The notes below the pieces were generated by a model. That model saw only the letters and a program-made list of their open reading frames with translations, searched no databases and was not told the origin of the DNA. This document shows positions 34,968 to 43,084 of a stretch of DNA of 64,000 nucleotides, piece after piece. Location of the stretch: NCBI GenBank assembly GCA_002305765.1, contig DBQU01000009.1:1-64000 (forward strand), in the 5' to 3' direction. Position numbers and translations under genes: made by a program. This stretch comes from Deltaproteobacteria bacterium UBA1386. Lineage in GTDB: Bacteria > Desulfobacterota > Syntrophorhabdia > Syntrophorhabdales > Syntrophorhabdaceae. Position 1 is the first letter of the stretch; every line of letters begins with the position of its first letter.

Positions 34968-36446
34968 TTGGCGGTGCGGGTGTACATGGTTCTGACGGCG
35001 GATGTGATCACGCCCGACGGCCTCCTGTACATAAAGATAGCGAGACTGATCGACACCGGGAACTGGAAGGCGGTCTACGAGGACGGGTTCTACAGCACCT
35101 ATCCTTTCATCATCGTACTTTTCCGGAAGGTCTTTTCCGACTGGGAGATGGCGGGGAGAATGGCATCGGCGGTCCTGGGTTCCCTGGCGGTTCTGCCTTT
35201 CTATTTCCTTCTCAGACGCATCTTCGACTTACGGATCGCCGTTGTGGCATCGGTGTTCTTTGTACTGAGCCCGCGTCTTGTCCAGTATTCTTCGGACGTC
35301 CTCAGGGAGCCTCTCTTCTGGTGCTGTTCTTTGGCGTCCCTCTGGGCGGCATGGAAGGGGATAGAGGGAAGGAAATGGGTTTTCATCGTCCTCGCCAGCC
35401 TCTTTGCCGGACTGGCCTCGTTTACCCGCACGGAAGGCCTTGCCCTCATACCGATCATCATCCTCTGGATGGCATGGGGCCTCCTTTACCGGGAACGAAG
35501 AGTCCTGTGGTGCCTTGGTCTTCTCCTCGTTTTCCTCGCATCCTTCCCCGTCATCTTCATCGGCCCCCTGCATTTCCTCAAGAGCAAGACGGGATACTGG
35601 GAACTGGGGCAGATAGGGACGAAGATACCGGATCTGTTGGAGAGAGCGGACACTGCAGGTCCCGCGGCCACCGGTAGAGTCTCCCCGGAAGAGAAGTCGC
35701 TCTTCGCGCGGGTGGCGGGCAACCGCTATGTTTCTTCCCTCTGGGAAACATCCTGCAAATATTTCAGGTCCTTTCACGTCGTCCTGATAGCGCTCCTTTT
35801 CTTCGGGATCGTCAGGAGGAAGACCGTTCCCTATTCGGAAAAGGAGATGCTCTTCCTGATATGGTTCCTTGTGTATCTTCTCCTGACCCTGTCGTACGCT
35901 TTCAAGGTCTCCTATGTGAGCACGAGGCACGGGCTTCTCATGGGGATCCCCTCACTGCTATGGGTCTCGATCGGATTCTGGGAACTCAGTTCGCGCCTGG
36001 AAGGGCTGGCAACCAAAAGGCGATGGAACGCCAAGCTAACCCGCCACATTGCCGTATGGTTCCTCGTTCTGGTCTGCCTTTCGATCATCCCCAAGACCCT
36101 TCAGTCAGCCGACCGCGGGAAAAAGGAACTGAGGACAGCCGGGATCTATCTCAAAGGAGCGGGGTACGGGGAGGAGAGATTCGTCGTGGAGCCGAGGATC
36201 AACAGGGTGACCTTTTACAAGGGCGGGGAGTTCATCAACATCCCCCCCGGCATGGATCATTCGGCGCTGGGCCCCTTTCTCAGGGCTTCCGGCGCCCGCT
36301 TCCTTGTCGTCGACTTGAGAACCATCGATGAATGCGTCAAAGGCTTCACAGGCCACACTGCCGACCTGCGGATTGATCGGGTCGATCTTTCGGAGTTCAG
36401 GAACTACAAGGAGTATTCCTTTGCCGTTTACAGGATACGCGAATAG
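34968..36446 (+). CDS. GT39/ArnT-like membrane glycosyltransferase, N-terminus uncertain
   Basis: At least 492 aa with about nine to ten hydrophobic helices, a PMT/ArnT/GT39-type arrangement. The first loop TADVITPDGLLYIKIA carries the Asp expected for catalysis, followed by a polar C-terminal domain. These enzymes use polyprenyl-phosphate sugars on the outer face of the inner membrane. The only start codon in frame is TTG 34968, which cuts the first helix in half: IALALFLFALAV is encoded in frame upstream without a start. ATG 34876 overlapping the previous stop begins a frame that ends at 34944, so a one-base deletion or an alternative start is likely. Confidence 0.82.
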   Translation: MAVRVYMVLTADVITPDGLLYIKIARLIDTGNWKAVYEDGFYSTYPFIIVLFRKVFSDWEMAGRMASAVLGSLAVLPFYFLLRRIFDLRIAVVASVFFVLSPRLVQYSSDVLREPLFWCCSLASLWAAWKGIEGRKWVFIVLASLFAGLASFTRTEGLALIPIIILWMAWGLLYRERRVLWCLGLLLVFLASFPVIFIGPLHFLKSKTGYWELGQIGTKIPDLLERADTAGPAATGRVSPEEKSLFARVAGNRYVSSLWETSCKYFRSFHVVLIALLFFGIVRRKTVPYSEKEMLFLIWFLVYLLLTLSYAFKVSYVSTRHGLLMGIPSLLWVSIGFWELSSRLEGLATKRRWNAKLTRHIAVWFLVLVCLSIIPKTLQSADRGKKELRTAGIYLKGAGYGEERFVVEPRINRVTFYKGGEFINIPPGMDHSALGPFLRASGARFLVVDLRTIDECVKGFTGHTADLRIDRVDLSEFRNYKEYSFAVYRIRE

Positions 36447-36494
36447 GGCGGAGCGGGTTAAAGCGGGCGCCGCTGTCCGGAGGGCGTTGCGTCA

Positions 36495-37295
36495 ATGGCG
36501 CGTGTGAGTGTCATCACCTGTGTCTTCAACGGCGCGGACGTCGTGTCGTCGGCCGTGGATTCCATAAGGACGCAGACCCTGACGGATTGGGAATGCATCA
36601 TCTGTGACGACGCATCCCGGGACGGTACGTGGAAGGTCCTTGAGGGCCTTGTGGGCGGCGATGAAAGGTTCATCTGCATCAGGAACGACACGAACAGGGG
36701 CCCGGCGTACTCCCGGAACCGGTGTATCGGAAGGGCGCAGGGCGAGTTCATAGCCGTCCAGGATGCCGATGATGTTTCCGCTACCGAAAGGCTTGAGAGG
36801 CAGGCGGGCTTTCTCGACAGCCGCCCGGACGTCTGTGCCGTGGGAAGCTTCGCGCGGCTCATTGACGGCGACGGGACCGCGTGGGGCGAATTGAGGGTCC
36901 GAAGGGAACCGGGAAAACGGGACTGGCTGAAAGGTTCCCAGGTCATCCACGCGTCGGTCATGTTCAGGAAGTCCGATATGGAGGATGTAGGCCTCTACGA
37001 CGAAGGCATGAGGATAGCGGAAGACTACGACCTCTTCACGAGGCTGGTGGCGCGGGGCCGCACGGTGGTCACAGTGCCGGAATTCCTCTACGCGGTCCGG
37101 TGGGACGCGTCGAGTTACGGTCGGAAAGGATTCTCCTCCCGATGGAAAGAGGCGCGGGCGAAGCACAGGATCGCAAAGAGACTGACGAATGAATGGTACT
37201 CCTTCATCTACATGGTGCGACCCCTTCTTCTCAGTCTTGTCCCTCCGTCGCTACTCTTTCGGTATCACAGGAGGGCCTTCGGGTGGAAGGAGTGA
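36495..37295 (+). CDS. Glycosyltransferase family 2
   Basis: 266 aa. GT-A signature VSVITCVFNGADVVSSAVDS, IICDDASRDGTW, RAQGEFIAVQDADDVS with DxDD metal-binding residues, and HASVMFRKSDM/EDYDLFTRL acceptor-side motifs. C-terminal basic region and a hydrophobic segment (FIYMVRPLLLSLVPPSLLF) point to membrane association. Specificity unknown. Confidence 0.88.
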   Translation: MARVSVITCVFNGADVVSSAVDSIRTQTLTDWECIICDDASRDGTWKVLEGLVGGDERFICIRNDTNRGPAYSRNRCIGRAQGEFIAVQDADDVSATERLERQAGFLDSRPDVCAVGSFARLIDGDGTAWGELRVRREPGKRDWLKGSQVIHASVMFRKSDMEDVGLYDEGMRIAEDYDLFTRLVARGRTVVTVPEFLYAVRWDASSYGRKGFSSRWKEARAKHRIAKRLTNEWYSFIYMVRPLLLSLVPPSLLFRYHRRAFGWKE

Positions 37296-37312
37296 GACCG
37301 CTGAGGCAAAAT

Positions 37313-39106
37313 ATGGCTGAGAAGGCTGACGGCGTGAGGACGAAGAAGAAGGTCTGCTTTGTCGCCACCCTCGAGATGTCTGTCAGGGCCTTTCTCGTCG
37401 ACCACATGGAGTTCCTGCAGGAAGACTTTGAAGTCTGTGTCATCTGTTCCATCGACGACCCGGGGTTTCTAGAGGCCCGTGGGATCAAGGCGAAGGTCAT
37501 ACCCCTCTCCATTCCCCGGAACGTGTCACCCGTGAACGACGTGAAGGCTCTTCTCGCGCTTTTCAGGATATTCAGGGAGGAACGCTTCGACATCGTCCAT
37601 TCCATCATGCCCAAGTCGGGGCTTCTCGCCATGACAGCCGCCTTCTGCGCACGCGTGCCCATCAGGGTACATACCTTCACGGGACAGGTGTGGAAAAACC
37701 TGAGGGGTGTCAAGCGGTTTGTCCTCAAGACCATGGACAGGGTGCTCGTCGCCTGCGCGACGGAGGTCCTCGTCGACAGCCCTTCTCAGAGGGAGTTCCT
37801 CATTGCGGAAGGCATCGTGGGACGCGATGGGTCGGCGGTCATAGCGAACGGGTCCATGTGCGGTGTTGACCCCCGGCGTTTCCGTTTCGATGAGGGGGCG
37901 AGAGGGGCCATCCGGCAGGAACTCGGCATCGGGTCTGATGAAACGGTTTTCTTCTTCCTGGGAAGGCTGAACAGGGACAAGGGTGTCCTCGACCTCGCCC
38001 GGGCCTTCGCGGGGGTGTGCGCGACAGCGAACAAGGGGGTCCATCTCGTCCTTGCCGGTCCCGATGAGGAGAACATGAAGGAGAAGGTCTTCGAGATATG
38101 CTCGCGCTATGCCGGCAGGGTGCATTTCACGGGCCCCACAGATGCTCCCGAAAGACTCATGTCCGCGGCGGACATCCTGTGCCTGCCGAGCTACCGGGAA
38201 GGGTTCGGCCTCGTCGTCATAGAGGCGGGGGCCGTCGGTCTCCCTTCGATAGGGTCGAGGATATACGGCATCACCGATGCCATCGAGGATGGCGTAACGG
38301 GTTTCGTTTTCGAGATGGGTTCCCATCACGACCTCATGCTCAAGATGATGAAGTTCGTTGAAGATCCGTCCCTGGCGCGAAGGATGGGGGAACGGGCCCG
38401 CACCTTTGCCCTCGCCAGGTTCTCCCGGGACGAGGTCATCGCCGCCATGGTGCAGTATTACAGGGTGCTTGCCCGCCGTCCGCGATCATCCCTCGCGAAG
38501 AGGGCCTTCGACATTCTCCTTTCCCTCGTGAGTATCGCTATCCTGGGCATTCCCATGCTGGTGATCGCTCTTGTCGTTTACATGTCCATGGGCAGCCCCG
38601 TCCTCTTCAGACAGGTGCGTCCCGGCTATCGGGGAAGGCCATTTTCCATCATGAAGTTCCGCACCATGAAGGAGGACAGGGACGTCGCGGGGAATCTCCT
38701 GCCCGATGGGCAGCGATTGACGGCCGCGGGAAGGGTCATCCGGGCGCTGAGCCTCGACGAACTGCCGCAGCTCTTCAATGTCCTCCTCGGTGACCTCAGT
38801 TTTGTGGGGCCGAGGCCGCTTCTTACGCAGTACATGCCTCTGTACGACGAGCATCAGGCGAGGCGCCACGATGTGAGGCCGGGTATCACCGGCTGGGCGC
38901 AGGTCAACGGCAGGAATGCCATCTCGTGGGAAGAGAAGTTCGATCTTGATGTCTGGTACGTGGACCACGGCAGTTTTTCCCTCGACCTTAAGATCCTCTG
39001 GCTCACCGTTGTGAACGTGTTGAAGAGGCAGGGTATTTCGGCCAAGGGTTTCGAGACCATGCCCGAGTTCAAGGGGTCTCGGAGACGGGGAGAAGATCAT
39101 GAATGA
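37313..39106 (+). CDS. GT4 glycosyltransferase fused to PglC/WcaJ-type phosphoglycosyl transferase
   Basis: 597 aa from ATG 37313 (GAGG at good distance); GTG 37292 is a weaker alternative. Residues 12-385: GT4 enzyme with FFFLGRLNRDKGVLDLARAF and SYREGFGLVVIEAGAVGLP. Residues about 395-597: monotopic phosphoglycosyl transferase, with re-entrant helix FDILLSLVSIAILGIPMLV, FRQVRPGYRGRPF, catalytic Asp482-Glu483 in LSLDELPQ, FVGPRPLL and PGITGWAQVNGRN. The PGT half loads the first sugar phosphate onto undecaprenyl phosphate and the GT4 half could add the second, so one protein would make a lipid-linked disaccharide. Confidence 0.93.
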   Translation: MAEKADGVRTKKKVCFVATLEMSVRAFLVDHMEFLQEDFEVCVICSIDDPGFLEARGIKAKVIPLSIPRNVSPVNDVKALLALFRIFREERFDIVHSIMPKSGLLAMTAAFCARVPIRVHTFTGQVWKNLRGVKRFVLKTMDRVLVACATEVLVDSPSQREFLIAEGIVGRDGSAVIANGSMCGVDPRRFRFDEGARGAIRQELGIGSDETVFFFLGRLNRDKGVLDLARAFAGVCATANKGVHLVLAGPDEENMKEKVFEICSRYAGRVHFTGPTDAPERLMSAADILCLPSYREGFGLVVIEAGAVGLPSIGSRIYGITDAIEDGVTGFVFEMGSHHDLMLKMMKFVEDPSLARRMGERARTFALARFSRDEVIAAMVQYYRVLARRPRSSLAKRAFDILLSLVSIAILGIPMLVIALVVYMSMGSPVLFRQVRPGYRGRPFSIMKFRTMKEDRDVAGNLLPDGQRLTAAGRVIRALSLDELPQLFNVLLGDLSFVGPRPLLTQYMPLYDEHQARRHDVRPGITGWAQVNGRNAISWEEKFDLDVWYVDHGSFSLDLKILWLTVVNVLKRQGISAKGFETMPEFKGSRRRGEDHE

Positions 39107-39752
39107 TGGTGTCATTGTATTTGGGGCGGGTGGCCACGCAAAGGTCGTGGTGAGCACTCTCTTGGCGGCAGCGATACCGGTGGCCGCGGTAGTCGACGAC
39201 GACCGGGGAAAATGGGGCAAGAGCATCCTGGGTTTTCCCGTTACCGGCTGCGACCCGGAAAAGGACCTGGCAGGGCGTCGCGGCGTCATCGCCATCGGAG
39301 ACAACCGGACTCGAGAGGGTCTTGAGAAGAGGTTCCCCGGCGTTTTCTGGGAGACAGTTGTGCATCCCCATGCGTGGGTCCATCCTTCGGTCACGCTCGG
39401 GGCGGGGACGGTTGTTTTTGCGGGTGCCGTCATACAACCTGACACCGTCATCGGCAGGCACTGCATCGTCAATTCACGTGCCTCCATCGACCATGATTGC
39501 TCCGTGGGTGACTATTGCCACATTGCCCCCGGGGTATGCCTTGCGGGAGAGGTCTCGGTGGGAGAGGGCGCCTTCCTGGGCATAGGTTCCGTCGTCATCG
39601 TGGGGAAGGAGGTCGGGGCTTGGAGCATCATAGGGGCAGGCGGGGCCGTAACCAGCGATATACCCGCATATGTCACGGCAGTCGGGGTACCGGCAAGGAT
39701 AGTGAAGGAGCATGGCCTTCCAATAACCAGGCAAGACGAAAACGACCAATGA
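39099..39752 (+). CDS. PglD-family sugar N-acetyltransferase
   Basis: 217 aa, overlapping the previous gene by 8 bases. An N-terminal Rossmann-like cap (VFGAGGHAKVVVSTLLA) precedes a left-handed beta-helix of hexapeptide repeats with the catalytic His in SIDHDCSVGDYCHIAPG, as in PglD/NeuD. Expected reaction: acetyl-CoA to the 4-amino group of a UDP-amino-sugar. With the adjacent PglC-like and PglF-like genes this suggests a bacillosamine-type sugar. The last ten or so residues and the stop lie inside a 26-nt tandem repeat that begins at 39723. Confidence 0.92.
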   Translation: MNDGVIVFGAGGHAKVVVSTLLAAAIPVAAVVDDDRGKWGKSILGFPVTGCDPEKDLAGRRGVIAIGDNRTREGLEKRFPGVFWETVVHPHAWVHPSVTLGAGTVVFAGAVIQPDTVIGRHCIVNSRASIDHDCSVGDYCHIAPGVCLAGEVSVGEGAFLGIGSVVIVGKEVGAWSIIGAGGAVTSDIPAYVTAVGVPARIVKEHGLPITRQDENDQ

Positions 39753-39890
39753 CCAGGCAGGAAGAGAATGACCAATTCACCAAACTCCAATGACCAGACA
39801 AACAAACAATAACCAATAACCAAACAAGAATACAGGCGGTCCGTTCCGCCCTGATCTTTGTTCAATTGGTCATTGGAATTTGGTCATTGG
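39723..39890. repeat. 26-nt tandem repeat with inverted partner
   Basis: Two adjacent 26-nt units (39723-39748 and 39749-39774) match at 21 of 26 positions, followed by degenerate CCAATGACC-type copies to about 39796. A reverse-complement arm, AATTGGTCATTGG and TTGGTCATTGG, lies at 39864-39890, so a long hairpin can form. The stretch is AT-richer than all flanking genes and runs into the 3' end of the acetyltransferase gene. The 284-bp gap 39753-40036 holds this repeat, and no convincing promoter was found in the remainder. Confidence 0.8.
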
Positions 39891-40036
39891 ATATTTTTCT
39901 TTCCCGGGATTGCTTAAGAGAACCGGCATGTTCGTTGCCGCAGATGTGTTTTGGACGGATGTGGTGTACACTCGGGAAGAAAACCGTAGAAAACGCGGCG
40001 TTATGCTGATATAAGATACAGGGGTTCAGACAGACA

Positions 40037-41893
40037 ATGAAGACTCGGCTCATAGGAGGCGCAAAAAGGCTCATCGTTTTGACGAGCGATGTGGCCCTCA
40101 CGGCCCTGGCCTACTGGTTCGCGTACTACCTGCGCTTCAACTTCGATATTCCGAAGACCAACTTCGCGATGTTCCTGAACACTCTGCCCGTCCTTGTCGT
40201 GCTCCGCGTTGCCTGTTTTTTCATCTTTGGACTGTACAGCGGTGTCTGGCGCTACGCCTCGATGGATGACCTCATCCGCATCGTGAAGGCGACGGTCCTG
40301 AGCTCCCTCATCTTTTCCGTGTATGTGGGTTTTGTGCACCACTTCATCGATTTCCCCCGGTCTGTCTTCGTGATAGACTGGTTCATCATCCTTGCCCTTG
40401 TCGGGGGATCACGTTTCCTGTACAGGGTGTTCAGGGAGTTCTATCCCGTGCGCACGACACGGACACGCAAGAAGGTCCTCATCATCGGGGCCGGAAGAGC
40501 GGGGGAGATGATACTCCGGGAGATGAACCAGAGCGCCCAGATCGGGTACGAGCCTGTGGGGTTCCTGGATGACAACCGCGCGAAGAAGGGTCAGAGGATC
40601 CACGGCGTGTCGGTCCTCGGGAGGATCGATGACCTGGTGAAGATAGCTGGCAAGAAAGAGGTTGAGGAGGCCGTGATCGCCATACCGTCGCTGACGGGTA
40701 AGGAGATGAGGTGTATCGTCAGGCTTTGCGATGAGGCGGGGATCACCTGCAAGACCGTCCCGGCCATAAGCGATATCCTGAACGGAAGCGTCCACGTGAA
40801 CCAGATACGGGAGATCCGCATCGAAGACGTTCTCGGGAGGGAACACGTGGAGCTGAGCAGGGAACAGATCAGGGAGTACCTCACGGGGAAAAGGGTGCTT
40901 GTCACCGGCGCGGCGGGCTCCATCGGTTCCGAGCTGTGCCGGCAGATCATGAAGATGGAGCTGGAGCAGCTCATCCTCTTCGAGAGGGTGGAGAACGAGC
41001 TCTACCGGATCGATATGGAGTTCAGGCAGACCCATGACGGCAAGCCCTACGCCATGATCCTCGGGGACATCCTCGACACGGAGAGGCTCGATGGCGTCAT
41101 GGACAGCTTCAAACCCCAGGTCGTGTTCCATGCCGCCGCCTACAAACATGTCCCTATCATGGAATCTCACCCCATCGAGGCCCTGAAGAACAACATCCAG
41201 GGTACGTACAACGTCGTTAAGGCATCCCTGCGGTCGGGCGTTGAGAAGTTCGTTCTTATCTCCACCGACAAGGCGGTAAGCCCCGCCAACGTCATGGGAG
41301 CCACAAAGCGTGTCGCGGAGCTTATCTGCCAGGGGATGAACAGCGAGGGAGGGACCAGGTTCATCGCCGTCAGGTTCGGAAACGTCCTCGGGAGCGCGGG
41401 CAGTGTGATCCCCCTTTTCCAGGAACAGATCCTTCGCGGGGGGCCCGTCACCGTGACCCATGCCGAGATGACGCGTTACTTTATGAGCATACCCGAGGCG
41501 GCCCAGCTTGTCATGCAGGCGGGGGCCATGGGAAAGGGCGGGGAGATATTCGTCCTCGACATGGGAGAGCCGGTCAGGATACTCGACCTCGCCCACGACA
41601 TGATCCGTCTCATGGGCCTCAAGGTGGGAGACGACATCGACATTGTCTTCTCGGGCTTGAGGCCGGGAGAGAAGCTCCATGAAGAGCTTGTCTCCTTCGA
41701 AGAGGAGTCGGTCCGGACAATGCACGGCAAGATCACCATGGTGAAGTCACCCCCTGTCGACTGGGCGAACCTCAGGAAAGATATAGAGGAGAGGATCCTC
41801 ACCATCAAGACTGATGACCCGGCCCTCATACTGGATACCCTCAACGCCCTCATCAGATCGTACACGGCGGAAACCCCCGCCGGAGAGAAATAG
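40037..41893 (+). CDS. PglF/WbpM/CapD-type UDP-GlcNAc 4,6-dehydratase
   Basis: 618 aa. Four N-terminal helices (about residues 12-125) anchor it in the inner membrane. A first Rossmann domain (VLIIGAGRAGEMI) and the catalytic SDR domain (VLVTGAAGSIGSELCRQI, from about 287) follow. The catalytic pair is Met420-x3-Lys424 in ANVMGATKRVAE, with Met in place of Tyr as is typical of this group. Makes UDP-4-keto-6-deoxy-GlcNAc, the first intermediate to bacillosamine, QuiNAc or FucNAc. The PglE-type aminotransferase expected between it and PglD is not in this window. Confidence 0.94.
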   Translation: MKTRLIGGAKRLIVLTSDVALTALAYWFAYYLRFNFDIPKTNFAMFLNTLPVLVVLRVACFFIFGLYSGVWRYASMDDLIRIVKATVLSSLIFSVYVGFVHHFIDFPRSVFVIDWFIILALVGGSRFLYRVFREFYPVRTTRTRKKVLIIGAGRAGEMILREMNQSAQIGYEPVGFLDDNRAKKGQRIHGVSVLGRIDDLVKIAGKKEVEEAVIAIPSLTGKEMRCIVRLCDEAGITCKTVPAISDILNGSVHVNQIREIRIEDVLGREHVELSREQIREYLTGKRVLVTGAAGSIGSELCRQIMKMELEQLILFERVENELYRIDMEFRQTHDGKPYAMILGDILDTERLDGVMDSFKPQVVFHAAAYKHVPIMESHPIEALKNNIQGTYNVVKASLRSGVEKFVLISTDKAVSPANVMGATKRVAELICQGMNSEGGTRFIAVRFGNVLGSAGSVIPLFQEQILRGGPVTVTHAEMTRYFMSIPEAAQLVMQAGAMGKGGEIFVLDMGEPVRILDLAHDMIRLMGLKVGDDIDIVFSGLRPGEKLHEELVSFEEESVRTMHGKITMVKSPPVDWANLRKDIEERILTIKTDDPALILDTLNALIRSYTAETPAGEK

Positions 41894-41899
41894 AACGAT

Positions 41900-42517
41900 A
41901 TGAGGATAATAGACGCCACGTACATCAAGAGTGTCCGAGCGGCCGAGGACGCAGAGGTGGGAGACCTTCCGGAGATCTGCTTTGTCGGCAGGTCGAACGT
42001 GGGCAAGTCGTCGCTCATCAATGCCCTCGCGGCCCAGCGTGTCGCCAGGACCAGCTCGCGGCCGGGGGCCACGAGGATGATCAACCTTTACAAGGTCCTC
42101 TACGAATCGAAGGGGAGGCGGGGCTGGGTCATTTTCTCGGATTTCCCGGGTTTCGGTTACGCGAGGGTTTCACGGGAGATGGCCCGGGACTGGCGCAAAA
42201 TGGTCGAGGGATACCTGCTCACAAACGACCGGATCAAGCGCGTGATATGGCTCTTCGACGTGAGGCGGGACCCCGACGAGTTGGACGGGATGCTTGTGGA
42301 ATGGTTCCTCGCGAAGGGGCTTCCCTTTTCGCCGGTGCTCACGAAGGTCGACAAGGAGACTCAGGGCAACATTGCGAGGAAAAGACGTTCCTTCGAGGCC
42401 TTCGTTGACGGTGTGAGGGCGCATCTCTTTTCGTCCCGGACGGGACACGGCAAGAAGGAACTCCTCCTTCACATCCGCCACGTCCTGCACGGTGAGGCGG
42501 CCGATAAGGTATCCTGA
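41900..42517 (+). CDS. engB: Ribosome-biogenesis GTPase EngB/YsxC
   Basis: 205 aa. TRAFAC GTPase: G1 GRSNVGKSS at about 31-39, G2 Thr in ARTSSRPGATR, G3 DFPGFGYA, G4 TKVDK. Needed for 50S subunit assembly. It begins seven bases after the dehydratase gene and may be co-transcribed with the glycan locus, but functionally it marks the start of housekeeping DNA. Converges with pyrE six bases away, with no obvious terminator hairpin between. Confidence 0.95.
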   Translation: MRIIDATYIKSVRAAEDAEVGDLPEICFVGRSNVGKSSLINALAAQRVARTSSRPGATRMINLYKVLYESKGRRGWVIFSDFPGFGYARVSREMARDWRKMVEGYLLTNDRIKRVIWLFDVRRDPDELDGMLVEWFLAKGLPFSPVLTKVDKETQGNIARKRRSFEAFVDGVRAHLFSSRTGHGKKELLLHIRHVLHGEAADKVS

Positions 42518-42523
42518 ATTATA

Positions 42524-43084
42524 TCAAGAAGAAGTCCTTATATCTTTGAGAGTGAATATAGCTTTAAAGATGTAACCTTGTGATTCTATAGCTTCTTGTC
42601 CGCCATCAAGTCGGTCAAGGAGTGCGATGACACCCTTCACCTTGTAGCCTTCCTTCTCGACGGCCTCGATCGCCTTCAACGAGGACCCGCCGGTGGTGAC
42701 CACGTCCTCCAGGATCACCACGTTCATTCCCTTTTTCAGGTTCTTCCCACCTTCGACCCACCGGTTCGTTCCGTGGCCCTTGGGCTCCTTCCGGATCAAA
42801 AAACCCTTCAGATCGTCCTTTTCCTGGTAAGCCGCGAGCACAACCGAAGAGACCAGGGGATCGCCCCCGATGCTGACGCCGCCGACGGCGTCCACGCCGG
42901 GGATCTCCCGGGCCATCCTGTGCATCATCCTGCCGACGAGGTACATACCTTCGGGATTGAGGGTCGTCTCCTTGGCATCGATGTAGAAGCTGCTCTTCTT
43001 GCCGCTGACGAGGGTGAATTCCCCCTCTTCGTAGGATAGCGTCTTGAGGATGGTGAGGAGGGCTGCGCGGTCGTCTGACATCAT
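42524..43084 (-). CDS. pyrE: Orotate phosphoribosyltransferase
   Basis: 186 aa. Orotate + PRPP gives OMP in pyrimidine synthesis. PRPP-binding loop VVILEDVVTTGGSSLKAIEAV, plus GGVSIGGDPLVSSV and FLIRKEPKGHGT with the catalytic Lys region. Downstream partner of purF: its ATG overlaps the purF stop, so one purine and one pyrimidine PRPP-using enzyme are translationally coupled. Confidence 0.95.
   Translation of the reverse strand: MMSDDRAALLTILKTLSYEEGEFTLVSGKKSSFYIDAKETTLNPEGMYLVGRMMHRMAREIPGVDAVGGVSIGGDPLVSSVVLAAYQEKDDLKGFLIRKEPKGHGTNRWVEGGKNLKKGMNVVILEDVVTTGGSSLKAIEAVEKEGYKVKGVIALLDRLDGGQEAIESQGYIFKAIFTLKDIRTSS

Noticed and set aside
34916..35677. Alternative 253-codon frame at the GT39-like gene
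   Set aside because: Runs in another frame through clear transmembrane coding sequence; composition is Gly/Arg/Pro-rich and lacks domains.
39753..40036. Insertion-sequence remnant at the end of the glycan locus
   Set aside because: Inverted arms exist, but no transposase fragment, target duplication or IS-like ends were seen; it fits the intergenic repeat pattern better.
40409..41725. 438-codon minus-strand frame opposite the dehydratase
   Set aside because: Antisense shadow with His/Asp-rich composition typical of reversed GC-rich codons.
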